Position numbers and translations under genes: made by a program
Shown here: positions 1 to 12,302 of the stretch, in pieces
How the letters are laid out: every line of letters starts with the position of its first letter
Numbering within the stretch: the stretch's first letter is position 1
Source of the DNA: Deltaproteobacteria bacterium HGW-Deltaproteobacteria-13
GTDB taxonomy: Bacteria; Desulfobacterota; Syntrophia; Syntrophales; Smithellaceae
Length of the DNA: 64,000 bases
Reading direction: 5' to 3'
NCBI GenBank assembly: GCA_002840555.1
Contig: PHBJ01000007.1
Coordinates: 45,750 to 109,749 of the forward strand
Notes under the pieces: model-generated
Databases searched by the model: none
Told to the model about the DNA's origin: nothing
Seen by the model: the letters and a program-made list of their open reading frames with translations, nothing else

Positions 1-514
1 AAGGGAGATGACTCGGAATGTGCTTCTCCATAAACCTTAAAGCGTTGCGTTGATGCGTTCCCATCCAGAAGATTTTCAGGCAACGGGGACATTGATTATA
101 TTCAGCGCAATTTTCAAAAACATACGGCGGCACCAGATCACGGACCTCTTCCCTCTCCACCGGATGAAGCTTTTCGTTGCACTCAAGACAAATCCCGAAC
201 ATCTTCTTCCCGTCTATCTTCAGGGAATACTTTTCGATAACCTCATTGAGTTGGCGGCCGGCATCACCGTGTGGAATTAAAAACAGACCGCCGGAAAACT
301 GGCGTTCGATCATATCTTTTCTTCTGGTGAGGACGATCCTGCCTTCAGCTTCAGCCTGTCGCAGCAAGGTCCTGCCGGCTTCTTGCGGAAACACAACCGT
401 ATCGTAACCTAGAAGCCGCAACCATTTAGCCAACCGCCCCAGAGAGGCGTCGGTCATAAATCTGAAGTTCTCAAACACGGACGGGTCGATATTATTTGGG
501 TGTTTTCTGTTCAT
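1..514 (-). CDS. Mut7-C RNase-domain protein (C-terminus cut by window edge)
   Basis: The reading frame starts at ATG 514 and runs off the left end of the window, so 171 codons are visible. Near residue 20 it reads MTDASLGRLAKWLRLLGYD, the typical opening of Mut7-C (PIN-like) domains, with an acidic residue in MTD. Further on come two CxxC pairs (CLEC and CPRC), as expected for the zinc-ribbon half of this family, and a late FWMGTHQRN stretch. The family is thought to be RNase-like; its substrate is unknown. The start overlaps the end of the next upstream gene on the same strand by 23 bases, so the two are probably co-transcribed. ATG 457 is an alternative start that would drop 19 residues. 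Confidence 0.8.
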   Translation of the reverse strand, partial: MNRKHPNNIDPSVFENFRFMTDASLGRLAKWLRLLGYDTVVFPQEAGRTLLRQAEAEGRIVLTRRKDMIERQFSGGLFLIPHGDAGRQLNEVIEKYSLKIDGKKMFGICLECNEKLHPVEREEVRDLVPPYVFENCAEYNQCPRCLKIFWMGTHQRNALRFMEKHIPSHLP

Positions 515-815
515 CGATAATTGGCGGAGCTTCATTGGCATGAAGTTCTTTGCGCAAATCACGAACCAGCTTATTTAAACGTCTGATTGTGCGATTTAAA
601 CGGAAACGTTCCACGATGCCCCAAAAAGCTGAAATGATAACGCCAACGAGAATGGAGATGAAAATCAGCAAATAAGCCGGTACGGGTTTTAAATTACCTA
701 AAATATTATGATCCAGTATATTATAATGCAACGGCACCATCGTTAAATTTTGCTGAGAAAAAGTAACGATAAATAAAGAAAATATTATAACAAGAATCAA
801 ATAAATTATTCTCAT
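492..815 (-). CDS. LapA/DUF1049-family small membrane protein
   Basis: This 107-residue protein starts MRIIYLILVIIFSLFIVTFS. It has two membrane helices (about residues 3-22 and 45-68) joined by a short loop, then a basic, helical cytoplasmic tail (RFRLNRTIRRLNKLVRDLRK). That is the layout of LapA (DUF1049), an inner-membrane protein linked to lipopolysaccharide assembly in E. coli. The start is set at ATG 815 because AGGAGG lies 9 bases upstream; a longer in-frame reading back to 902 would run into the HIT gene. It sits between the HIT gene, which it nearly abuts, and the Mut7-C gene. The role is inferred from the family only. Confidence 0.75.
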   Translation of the reverse strand: MRIIYLILVIIFSLFIVTFSQQNLTMVPLHYNILDHNILGNLKPVPAYLLIFISILVGVIISAFWGIVERFRLNRTIRRLNKLVRDLRKELHANEAPPIIDEQKTPK

Positions 816-819
816 TACA

Positions 820-1305
820 TTATTCCTCCTGATGATATTTTTTAAAAAATGGCGCAAGAACAGCCGCAGTTGTCGCCACAGCCTCCGGAATAACCCGGAC
901 ATTCGTCACAACACTCATGAAATTCGTATCGCCTTCCCATCGCGGAATCACGTGAACATGAAAATGTTCTTCAATACCGGCGCCTGCCGCCTTGCCGATA
1001 TTGGCGCCTACATTGAATCCATCAGGTTTCATCGCTTCTTTCATCGCCCTGATTGATATTTCCAAAAGATCAAATATTTCTTTTCTTTCTTCCGGGGTCA
1101 ATTCTTCGATTTGTCCTACATGTCTCTGGGGGATGATCATTAAATGACCGTTGACATACGGGTATCTGTTCATCATCACGTAGGCGGTTTTACCTTCAAA
1201 CAGGATAAAATCATCACATCTGACGGAACATTTGCAGAAAACGCATCCTTCAGGTTTTTCCCCTTTTATATAGTCCATGCGCCAGGGTGCGAAAATTGTT
1301 TCCAT
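820..1305 (-). CDS. HIT-family nucleotide hydrolase/phosphorylase
   Basis: The 161-residue protein has the histidine triad HFHVHVIPR near residue 112, the catalytic signature of HIT enzymes, which act on dinucleoside polyphosphates or nucleoside phosphoramidates. The N-terminus reads MEXIFAPWRMDYI-like sequence followed by CVFCKC, a zinc-site pattern of the Fhit/AP4A-phosphorylase-like bacterial branch; the central part has NRYPYVNGHLMIIP, also typical. ATG 1305 is the family start point. It is the first gene of a minus-strand group with the LapA-like and Mut7-C genes. The exact substrate cannot be read from the sequence. Confidence 0.9.
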   Translation of the reverse strand: METIFAPWRMDYIKGEKPEGCVFCKCSVRCDDFILFEGKTAYVMMNRYPYVNGHLMIIPQRHVGQIEELTPEERKEIFDLLEISIRAMKEAMKPDGFNVGANIGKAAGAGIEEHFHVHVIPRWEGDTNFMSVVTNVRVIPEAVATTAAVLAPFFKKYHQEE

Positions 1306-1328
1306 ATTTAAAACCAGCCGGTTATTAA

Positions 1329-1820
1329 TTATATTTTAATTATCCTACCTGTTACATCTTTGTCAATTTCTAATATGCCAATGGTTCTGGAAGAGTTAAA
1401 ATATCGATCTGCCGCCGAACCGGGATTAAAATACAACACGTTATCTTTTTTGTGATTTACCGGTTTATGCGTATGTCCATAAACAATGCAATCCACATCT
1501 TTAAACACGTCCGATATTCTTTCTTCAATGCCAAAGGAAGATCCCCATCCATGAATCAGGAGGAATTTATATCCCTTTATTTCAAATAATGAATGCTCGG
1601 GGAACTTTTCTTTAACCGAAGAATTATCCATGTTGCCGCAGACAGCCTTAATTTCCTTTTCCCCGAAAATTTCCAAAACACGCACATCCACCATATCCCC
1701 GGCATGAAGAATTATATCGACATCGCTGAAATGTTCAGCGATACATTTTTTCATCTTATCATCATAATCATCCAGATGAGTGTCGGAAATGACGCCAATT
1801 TTTATTTTCTTGTCTTCCAT
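1329..1820 (-). CDS. YfcE/MJ0936-type metallophosphoesterase
   Basis: The 163-residue protein carries the whole calcineurin-like metal set in order: DTHLDD (metal ligands D and H) near residue 15, HAGDMVD, GNMD, HGWG and GHTHKPV. Its length fits the small single-domain MJ0936/YfcE phosphodiesterases. The enzyme should hydrolyse phosphodiester or phosphomonoester bonds with two divalent metals in the cytoplasm; the natural substrate is unknown for most of the family. ATG 1820 (MEDKKIKIGVISDTH) is preferred over an in-frame TTG two codons upstream. It lies just upstream of the HIT gene on the same strand with a 23-base gap. Confidence 0.88.
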   Translation of the reverse strand: MEDKKIKIGVISDTHLDDYDDKMKKCIAEHFSDVDIILHAGDMVDVRVLEIFGEKEIKAVCGNMDNSSVKEKFPEHSLFEIKGYKFLLIHGWGSSFGIEERISDVFKDVDCIVYGHTHKPVNHKKDNVLYFNPGSAADRYFNSSRTIGILEIDKDVTGRIIKI

Positions 1821-1947
1821 AACCAACCGCCAATCTGTAGCTTATTAACGGTTAGAGACAAAAAAAACAAGTTTTATTTCTTTGATTTTATAAAGGTAAA
1901 AAAGCTTTTAATTTGACTTTATGGCCAAGTAAAGTTATGAATTGCCC

Positions 1948-4247
<2,300 letters not shown>

Positions 4248-4252
4248 ATTCC

Positions 4253-4525
4253 ATGAAACGAGTGCACGTTAATATCAGCGGCAGAGTGCAGTTAGTAGGT
4301 TTCCGTTTCGCCACCCATCGTGCGGCAATAGGTTTTCACATGACCGGATGGGTCAGAAATACGGCCAACGGAAGCGTGGAAGCCGTGTTTGAAGGCGAAG
4401 ATAAAAGTGTGGATAAGATGCTGGAATGGTGCCATATCGGCCCGCCCGCCGCGCGAGTTGAAAACGTAATCATCACTCAAGAGCCTTACACCGGTGAATT
4501 CAACAACTTTACGATTAAATATTAA
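4253..4525 (+). CDS. acyP: Acylphosphatase
   Basis: This 90-residue protein has the acylphosphatase fold signatures: HVNISGRVQLVGFRFAT near the start, holding the catalytic arginine of the phosphate loop, and GWVRNTANGSVEAVFEG with the catalytic asparagine. It hydrolyses the carboxyl-phosphate bond of acyl phosphates such as 1,3-bisphosphoglycerate in the cytoplasm. Residue 14 is L where most members have Q or V before GFR, a minor variant. It begins 5 bases after the ligA stop and so probably shares its transcript. A separate promoter for eno follows. Confidence 0.93.
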   Translation: MKRVHVNISGRVQLVGFRFATHRAAIGFHMTGWVRNTANGSVEAVFEGEDKSVDKMLEWCHIGPPAARVENVIITQEPYTGEFNNFTIKY

Positions 4526-4534
4526 AAGAGCGGC

Positions 4535-4561
4535 TTGAAATAACGCAATCTTTGCTATAAT
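4535..4561 (+). promoter_or_regulatory. Extended -10 promoter candidate for eno
   Basis: TGCTATAAT at 4553-4561 is a perfect extended -10 element (TG-n-TATAAT). A TTGAAA hexamer lies at 4535-4540; the 15-base spacing to the -10 is short, which an extended -10 can tolerate. Transcription would start near 4568, giving a short leader before the ribosome binding site AAAGGAG and ATG 4586. This is sequence inference only. Confidence 0.5.
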
Positions 4562-4570
4562 ATTCAATAA

Positions 4571-5896
<1,326 letters not shown>

Positions 5897-5953
5897 TAAC
5901 GGCATTAGCGTATATCTCCGGGAGTTACTTTTTAAAATTATCTCTCTCCTATT

Positions 5954-8590
5954 TTACAACAATCTAAAAAGCCGGCGGCGCAGAACTTCCATCTCCGCCC
6001 TGTTTTCGGTCAGGGTATATGAAATTTCTTTCTTTTCTTTCTTCCCGTTTTTCTCAAATTTTATTATAGTGTTTATCAGTTTCGAATCTTCAAGAAAAAT
6101 CATTACATTAGAATAATTCGATTGAGAAAGCGCTTCTATCCGTAAAATTTCGCCTTTACGGTACATCCGGTCACCGAGCGACCTGATTTTCTTTAACCAA
6201 TCCTTTGATGTTTGCGGATTTTTCTTCAGATACAGGCAGCTTTTGATGACGATCCAGTAGGACTCCAGATAATTGTGAATCAGATCGGCGTAAGATTTTA
6301 GTTTTTTACTGCCTTTGCCTTTTATTTCTATGTAAATTTGACCTTCCTTCTCAGTGGATGTGATCATTTTTCTATCGTATAAATACGCCAGCACTTCGTT
6401 AACTTCCTCCGCATCATCCTTGTGTTCATCAAAAATAAATTCGTTCCAGAGAAGCTTCTTGAGGAATTTATAATCCCCCATGATCCGGTTAAGCGAGATT
6501 AAATCTTCATTACTTTTAATCATGGACGTGGCGACAAAGCATAGAGGAACAAAGAAGTGTAAAATGTTGTTTTTATAATATTCCAGATTGAGCCTTTTTT
6601 CTTCTTTCAACGAATAAACCACTTCCTGCATTTCTTCGTCCTCATCTTCTTCGGCTTCAATTTTGGAGATAAATCCCTGCTGCACAAAAATGTTAAGGGC
6701 ATCCGTTATCGCTTTATCGCAGTGAGCAAATGTTTCCGCAAATTTAACTTTCCTCACGGAAAGATAGTCGTAAAACTCATTCAAAATATCCAGCAAATCA
6801 TTGTGAGATATTCCTCTGCGGTCATGACTTAAGATCACGGCGGCAACCAGCGAAAAAGGCGTGACGACGGAAACTTTATTAATTTCCAGAACGATTTCAT
6901 AGCCTATTTTCCGGTAAAGGCTTTGTCGTTCATCCACAGCCATTTGTTCGATCGGCTTTTCCTGCGCCGCAAGATAGTCTTTCATAATCATCGGTTCGCC
7001 GATGTTGACATAAACGCGGCCATATCTTCGACTCAATATTTTACTGGTTTTAATGATCTCTGTGGTATTTTCCGGCGTTTTAGATTCACCGGCCAATTCT
7101 TTGAGATAGGACTTCTCCTCAATCACGCGGTCATAGCCGATATAAACCGGAATCGCTGCAAAGTTTTCGCAATATTTTTCCTGATAAGCCTGAATAACCA
7201 TGGAAAGAAGGCCGTATTTGGGCATGACCATCTTCCCGGTACGGCTGCGTCCGCCTTCAATAAAAAATTCCAGAGGCAGTCCTTCTTTCAAGAGTATCGC
7301 CAGATATTTGGCAAAGACTTCGGAATAAACTTTGTTGCCCCGGAAACTTCTGCGCAGAAAAAAAGCTCCTGATTTGCGGAAAATGTAACCCATCGGGAAG
7401 AAAGATAAATTGTTTCCGGCGGCAATAAACGGGAGCTGAATATTATTTTTATAAAAAACATAATGGATCAAAAGATAATCAATATGACTGCGATGACAGG
7501 GAACAATGACAAACGGCATTTTTTTGGATATATTGCGTATCCTGGCCATGCCTTCCAAATCGATCGATAAACCGTCGTAAATATCGTTCCAGAGCCAGTT
7601 GAGTACTTTTCGCCACATGGCTATGAAAGTTTCACTGTAATCGGCGGCAATTTCATAAAGATAACGGCGCGCGTCTTTTTTAACGGCCAGCTTGTCCTTT
7701 TTTTCTTCCGCCGCATAGTCGGTAATAAATTTCTTCACGGATTCATCGCTTAGCACCATGCCGATGAGTTCTTCCCGCGATTTTAAAGCCGGTCCGACGA
7801 CCGTGTCCTTTTCTTTTTCAATGCGGTCAATTAATTCTCCCCGCAATTCGCGAACAGTTGCTTCCTGAGAAGGACCTTTTCTTTCCGTTAAATATTCGGA
7901 TAATTTAACCGGTTCCGCCGGGATAACAAAAGCATTACTGGAGTAACGTACAAAGGTGATTAAACGGCGCAAAGCGCCTGTGTGCTCCGTTTGCCCGAAA
8001 AGAATATTAAACAGACTTTCATCTTCTTTTTCCCGTCTGCGCCCGTAAGAAACAAGAACCGGCACAATATAAATGGGAAAATCAATCGTCTTCTGCACAT
8101 TAATCAAGCTGATGATCGCGCTTTCCGCAGATCTGTTTTCGATAAATTCCGATTCGCCCAAATGAATGACGATGCTCTTCCTTTCCTGAACAACTCTTTC
8201 AACATAATCCAGTTTGCCCTGCCAGGCCTTCTGCTCTTTTCCTAAACGGCGTAAAAAAGAATACCAGAAAAACTTAAGCATTTTCGGCAGAGGCTGCCAG
8301 AAGGACATATTCATTCCATGGCAATATACGGGAATCGGAACGCCTTTGCGTTTAAAAAGTTCATAAATAATGAGACTGTTGAGTTCACTGCGCTGGTTTA
8401 AAGCGTAAATGACGACGCCTTCCGTGGAGAGTTTCTTTATGGCGTCAACATACTCATCGGCAATGGAAACGCGCGAAAGGAAGGACTTGAGCAACCGGAA
8501 TTGGAAAAATTTTTGTTCATCGTAAAGATGTCCGGAATAATATTCTTTATCAGGATGTAGTTTAGCAAAACTATTTTTTTCTTCCATCAT
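5954..8590 (-). CDS. plsB: PlsB-type glycerol-3-phosphate 1-O-acyltransferase
   Basis: This enzyme puts the first acyl chain on sn-glycerol-3-phosphate at the inner membrane, the first step of phospholipid synthesis. At 878 residues it is slightly longer than E. coli PlsB. The acyltransferase motifs are complete and in order: VPCHRSHIDYLL with the HX4D catalytic histidine at residue 366, GAFFLRRSFRG, FFIEGGRSRTGK, and AAIPVYIGYDRV. The N-terminal 300 residues match the PlsB-specific extension in character (VIIYALNQRSELNSL, VIHLGESEF). GGAG lies 8 bases before ATG 8590. An acidic patch (EAEEDEDEEMQE) near residue 650 is probably a flexible linker. The C-terminal 200 residues are poorly conserved in the family. 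Confidence 0.93.
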   Translation of the reverse strand: MMEEKNSFAKLHPDKEYYSGHLYDEQKFFQFRLLKSFLSRVSIADEYVDAIKKLSTEGVVIYALNQRSELNSLIIYELFKRKGVPIPVYCHGMNMSFWQPLPKMLKFFWYSFLRRLGKEQKAWQGKLDYVERVVQERKSIVIHLGESEFIENRSAESAIISLINVQKTIDFPIYIVPVLVSYGRRREKEDESLFNILFGQTEHTGALRRLITFVRYSSNAFVIPAEPVKLSEYLTERKGPSQEATVRELRGELIDRIEKEKDTVVGPALKSREELIGMVLSDESVKKFITDYAAEEKKDKLAVKKDARRYLYEIAADYSETFIAMWRKVLNWLWNDIYDGLSIDLEGMARIRNISKKMPFVIVPCHRSHIDYLLIHYVFYKNNIQLPFIAAGNNLSFFPMGYIFRKSGAFFLRRSFRGNKVYSEVFAKYLAILLKEGLPLEFFIEGGRSRTGKMVMPKYGLLSMVIQAYQEKYCENFAAIPVYIGYDRVIEEKSYLKELAGESKTPENTTEIIKTSKILSRRYGRVYVNIGEPMIMKDYLAAQEKPIEQMAVDERQSLYRKIGYEIVLEINKVSVVTPFSLVAAVILSHDRRGISHNDLLDILNEFYDYLSVRKVKFAETFAHCDKAITDALNIFVQQGFISKIEAEEDEDEEMQEVVYSLKEEKRLNLEYYKNNILHFFVPLCFVATSMIKSNEDLISLNRIMGDYKFLKKLLWNEFIFDEHKDDAEEVNEVLAYLYDRKMITSTEKEGQIYIEIKGKGSKKLKSYADLIHNYLESYWIVIKSCLYLKKNPQTSKDWLKKIRSLGDRMYRKGEILRIEALSQSNYSNVMIFLEDSKLINTIIKFEKNGKKEKKEISYTLTENRAEMEVLRRRLFRLL

Positions 8591-8721
8591 GGGTATTCTC
8601 CGCCGGAAATAACGGTAAGATGTAAAAAGTTGAATTTATTTTTCTTGATTATACATCATTTAAAAGTTTTGTGCGATCATGATACAATCGCTGTAAACTT
8701 GAACAGGTTTTTTAACAAAAA

Positions 8722-10506
8722 TCAATCATCTTCCATTTGAAATTCGTCAGGAAAACGTTTTGCCATATAATCATGCACGTAAGCCCGGACTTCGGAAGCC
8801 GTATTAAAAGTCAGAGCCTTTTTCAACAATATTTTTGATTCCTTCAACGTGGATTCCCTTATAATTTTCTTAATCCGCGGAATAGCCAGATGGTTCATGC
8901 TTAATTCATCCAGTTCCATTCCCAGAAGAATCAAGACGCAAAGAGGATCGCCGGCCATTTCACCGCACATCGCCGTATGAATATTCGCTTTATGCGCCGC
9001 ATCCACCGTTTGCTTGATGAATCTCAAAACAGCCGGATGTAAAGGTTCATACAAGTAGGTCAGGCGTTCGTTGGCCCGGTCAATGGCCAGAGAATATTGG
9101 ATCAGGTCATTTGTGCCGATGCTGAAAAAATCCACTTCCTGGGCCAGTTTATCGGCAATCACAACCGCGGCAGGCACTTCAATCATCGCGCCTATTTCCA
9201 TTTTATCGGCAATTTTTACGCCTTGCGCTAAAAGCTCCTGACGGGCTTCTTCCAGCAATTTCTTTGCTTCGCGAATTTCGTCTACGCTGGAAATCATCGG
9301 GAAAAGAATTTTTATTTTTCCAAAGGCACTGGCACGCCAGATGGCTCTGAGCTGCGTCTTGAATATTTCAACTTCCTTAAGACAGAAACGAATGGCACGG
9401 AGGCCCATCTGCGGATTTAATTCTTTCCCCTGTTTCTGGTAATTGGGAAACTTATCTCCGCCTAAATCAAACGTGCGTATGGTCGACCACGATAAATTTT
9501 TCTCGGTAACGACCTGGCGATAATTATTGAAATGGTCGTCTTCCGTGGGTAAATCTTCACGATAGATATATAAAAATTCCGTACGGTAAAGCCCAATGTT
9601 TTCCGCGCCGTGAGTCATTGCCGAGGGAATTTCTTCGACAAATTCTATATTGCAGCCGATTTGGACATGATAATCATCAAGTGTTACGGCGGGCAGTTTT
9701 CCATATTTAAGATACTCGTCTTTTGCGGCATCATAATGGCGCTTCTTTTCTTCGTACCTTTTGAGCATGTCCGGATAGGGATTGATCACCACCAGGCCGG
9801 AGGTGCCGTCGACGATGACTTCATCCCCCGTGTGGCCAAATCGAGTCACATTATCCAGACCGACGACAGCCGGTAATTCCAGAGACCGGGCGACAATGGC
9901 CGTGTGCGATGTGCGGCCGCCGCTGTCTGTGGCAAAACCGAAAATCTTATCCAGTTTCATCTGGGCCGTGTCGGCAGGAGACAAATCATGTGAAACAATA
10001 ATCAGGCCGTCATAGCCCTCTTCCCAGACAATTTCATTTTTTTCACCGGACAGGTTGCGCAATATTCTCTGGACGACATATTGAACATCGCTGACTCGAC
10101 TGCTGATATAGGCGTCCTTGACGCCCTCAAAGATCTGTTTGTAATGATCCAGCGTCATACGCAACGCCCATTCCGCGTTGACGCCTAATCTGCGTATATA
10201 TTTAATGGTGCGGTTGGAAAATATTTTATCTTTTAAAATAAGAATATGAACATCAATAACGTAAACCGGTTCGGTAACTTTTTCTTTTTTGAGGTTCTTT
10301 TGAATTTCCAGCAGCTGCTGTTCCGATTCTTTGAGGGCTTTTTTAAAGCGAAGCACTTCCTGCGGAATCAAAGAAGCATCGTTGAGTTTATAAAAAGAAA
10401 TCTGGCTGTCCAACGGATCAAAACGGTAACACCTGCCGATGGCAATACCGGGAGAAACACCGACACCTTTAAGAACCAACGTTTTCATAGTCTGATCAGC
10501 GCTCAT
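8722..10506 (-). CDS. ptsI: PTS enzyme I (phosphoenolpyruvate-protein phosphotransferase)
   Basis: Enzyme I takes phosphate from phosphoenolpyruvate and passes it to HPr. The 594-residue protein has the N-terminal HPr-binding domain, the active-site histidine at residue 201 in GGRTSHTAIVARS, and the C-terminal barrel with GLYRTEFLY, LRAIRFCL, IEVPAAV, IGTNDLIQYSLAIDR and MCGEMAGDP with the catalytic cysteine. It is the last gene of a three-gene operon with HPr and a IID protein, 8 bases after the HPr stop. No sugar-specific IIA, IIB or IIC lies nearby, so the operon could serve regulation as well as, or instead of, sugar uptake. Confidence 0.97.
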   Translation of the reverse strand: MSADQTMKTLVLKGVGVSPGIAIGRCYRFDPLDSQISFYKLNDASLIPQEVLRFKKALKESEQQLLEIQKNLKKEKVTEPVYVIDVHILILKDKIFSNRTIKYIRRLGVNAEWALRMTLDHYKQIFEGVKDAYISSRVSDVQYVVQRILRNLSGEKNEIVWEEGYDGLIIVSHDLSPADTAQMKLDKIFGFATDSGGRTSHTAIVARSLELPAVVGLDNVTRFGHTGDEVIVDGTSGLVVINPYPDMLKRYEEKKRHYDAAKDEYLKYGKLPAVTLDDYHVQIGCNIEFVEEIPSAMTHGAENIGLYRTEFLYIYREDLPTEDDHFNNYRQVVTEKNLSWSTIRTFDLGGDKFPNYQKQGKELNPQMGLRAIRFCLKEVEIFKTQLRAIWRASAFGKIKILFPMISSVDEIREAKKLLEEARQELLAQGVKIADKMEIGAMIEVPAAVVIADKLAQEVDFFSIGTNDLIQYSLAIDRANERLTYLYEPLHPAVLRFIKQTVDAAHKANIHTAMCGEMAGDPLCVLILLGMELDELSMNHLAIPRIKKIIRESTLKESKILLKKALTFNTASEVRAYVHDYMAKRFPDEFQMEDD

Positions 10507-10514
10507 CTTATCGT

Positions 10515-10787
10515 TTAGTCTTCTCCAAATTTATTTTCAACAAGTTTTGCCAATTCTTCAATGGCGGCAGGAGCATCGATGCCTTCCGCTCTTATCGTTA
10601 ACACGCCGCCCCGGGGACAAGCCAGTGTCAATATATCCAGAATGCTTTCACCATCAACAGTTTGCCCTTCGTGTTCCACCTGAATCTTTGATTTAAACTG
10701 CTGAGTCACTTTTACAAAAGACGCCGCCGCTCTCGCATGAAGTCCCAATTTATTTTTTAATTTTAAAGTTCTTATTTCTTCTGTCAA
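10515..10787 (-). CDS. ptsH: Phosphocarrier protein HPr
   Basis: The 90-residue protein carries NKLGLHARAAA with the phospho-accepting histidine at residue 17, and DGESILDILTLA with serine 48, which corresponds to regulatory Ser46 of Bacillus HPr. There is no ATG near the expected start. TTG 10787 is the natural choice: AAGGA sits 8 bases upstream, and the TTG overlaps the TGA stop of the upstream IID gene, which implies translational coupling. HPr moves phosphate from enzyme I (next gene) to IIA proteins. The conserved serine leaves room for HPr kinase control, but no hprK is in the window. Confidence 0.93.
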   Translation of the reverse strand: MTEEIRTLKLKNKLGLHARAAASFVKVTQQFKSKIQVEHEGQTVDGESILDILTLACPRGGVLTIRAEGIDAPAAIEELAKLVENKFGED

Positions 10788-11539
10788 TTCAAAAATCCTT
10801 TCCAGGAAATAAGAATAAACATGACGAAAGCTCCATAAATAATATAAATTTGCGATAAGCCTTTTTGAATCAATAAAAGGCAAAGCATCACTGTTGCCAG
10901 TGCTGTTAATTTCATCATAACGCCGGATATTGTTATAAAAGGCCAATATCCATAATCCCTCGACAGCCAGATGGTCAAACCTGTCAGCATCATCACCGAA
11001 AGCCAGCGAATTTTTACGGCAACAACAGGTAAATTCAGGGAGCGGATAAATTCGAATCCTTTCTTTCCCTTCCGGTAGCCTTCAATAAAACCTTTTAATC
11101 TTATCCAAAAATGAGCCGGTGTATAGATGCACAAGAAGACGACAGGAGCAAATATCAGCCCCATGTAAATTAAAATAACGGCAATAATCAGGGCAAAAGG
11201 TCTCAGGGCGCCCCAGAAAAATATATCACCTATCGCTGCATAAGATGCCATAAAGCTTTGTTTAATCGCATTGGCATCGAAGGCTTCACTTTTACCGGCC
11301 CGTTCTTCTTCCAACCGGACAATAGAACCGATGATCGGGGCGGAAAAATACGGATGGGTATTAAACATTTGCAAGTGCGTGGTCAACATTCTTTCCGATT
11401 CCCTTTTCTGTAACCGCAATTCCCCGATCATGGGGATAATAGCCATAGCAAAACCTAAGTTTTGCATTCTCCGAAAATTAAGCGTTGTCTGGATAAAAAG
11501 AGACCTCAAAAAAATTTTTATCAAAGTCGTCTTTTTCAC
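10784..11539 (-). CDS. PTS mannose-family IID component
   Basis: The 251-residue protein has the mannose-class IID layout: a soluble N-terminal half with FLRSLFIQTTLNFRRMQNLGF, LTTHLQMFNTHPYFSAPIIG and GDIFFWGALRP, all typical, followed by several hydrophobic segments in the second half. IID normally forms the membrane sugar channel together with IIC. Here it stands first in an operon with HPr and enzyme I, without IIA, IIB or IIC. It starts at GTG 11539 with only a weak GAGG upstream. Either the partners lie elsewhere or the module has been reduced to a regulatory remnant. Confidence 0.9.
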   Translation of the reverse strand: MKKTTLIKIFLRSLFIQTTLNFRRMQNLGFAMAIIPMIGELRLQKRESERMLTTHLQMFNTHPYFSAPIIGSIVRLEEERAGKSEAFDANAIKQSFMASYAAIGDIFFWGALRPFALIIAVILIYMGLIFAPVVFLCIYTPAHFWIRLKGFIEGYRKGKKGFEFIRSLNLPVVAVKIRWLSVMMLTGLTIWLSRDYGYWPFITISGVMMKLTALATVMLCLLLIQKGLSQIYIIYGAFVMFILISWKGFLN

Positions 11540-11710
11540 GCTTTTAAGGCCTCAAAAATAAATAACTACATATTTTAAATGACTTTTGTTTCATCGCGAT
11601 AACTAACATAAAAGGCCTATTAAGTCAAAATAATAAGGAACACTTATAAATCGGGATGATTGACGGGCTGTTTTTTATTGAATTAGTTTTGAAGAAATAT
11701 CATCGATTGA

Positions 11711-12142
11711 TTATTTATAGCCGATTTCCGGCGTCAGTTTTGTCTTGCCTTTAACAAAAACACCACTCCCTCTGGCAATCTCCCTGTTTTCCGTGTCATA
11801 GAGAACAGCCTCTGCTAAATATTGAGTTTTTGTGGAATTAACGACTTTGCCGATGGCTTTTATAACACCGTGATCAACGGGCTGCAGAAGATAGATATTA
11901 AAACTTACCGTCAGGACAAAAACATCTTCCACCAGCGAATTGACGGCAAAAAAAGCCGCGTTATCCAGCGCCAAGAAATATAAGGCGCCGTGGAGTGCGT
12001 CCGCCGCATGAAAAAGTTCCCGCTTCACGGGCAATGTAATTTCGGCCTGCCCCTGGCTGATTTCCGCACGTGCGCCGGCCAGTTGCACAAACGGCGCTGA
12101 ATGCATCATGTTTTCCAACTTCCGGTAATGCTCATTTTTCAA
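11711..12142 (-). CDS. PaaI-like hotdog thioesterase
   Basis: The 143-residue protein fits the hotdog fold of PaaI/YiiD-like acyl-CoA thioesterases: FHAADALHGALYFLALDNAAFFAV forms the central helix with an HGG-like motif (HGA) near residue 51, followed by strands with TVSFNIYLLQPV and AKGKVVNSTK-like sequence. Such enzymes hydrolyse acyl-CoA or aryl-CoA thioesters in the cytoplasm. TTG 12142 with a G-rich stretch 8 bases upstream is the longest supported start; ATG 12109 is an alternative. It stands alone between two intergenic gaps, so its pathway is unclear. Confidence 0.72.
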   Translation of the reverse strand: MKNEHYRKLENMMHSAPFVQLAGARAEISQGQAEITLPVKRELFHAADALHGALYFLALDNAAFFAVNSLVEDVFVLTVSFNIYLLQPVDHGVIKAIGKVVNSTKTQYLAEAVLYDTENREIARGSGVFVKGKTKLTPEIGYK

Positions 12143-12302
12143 AATTATATCCCCCCGATGTAAGGGTAAAATAATTTTGTATTTTGGTCAAGGATTTGTA
12201 AACGTTAATTTTGTGCCGGAAATTATTTTTCAATGTGTTGATTGCTTTTCTTCCCCCGGACAAGATGAAAATAATTTCAACGGCGCTTCAATTAATATCT
12301 TG

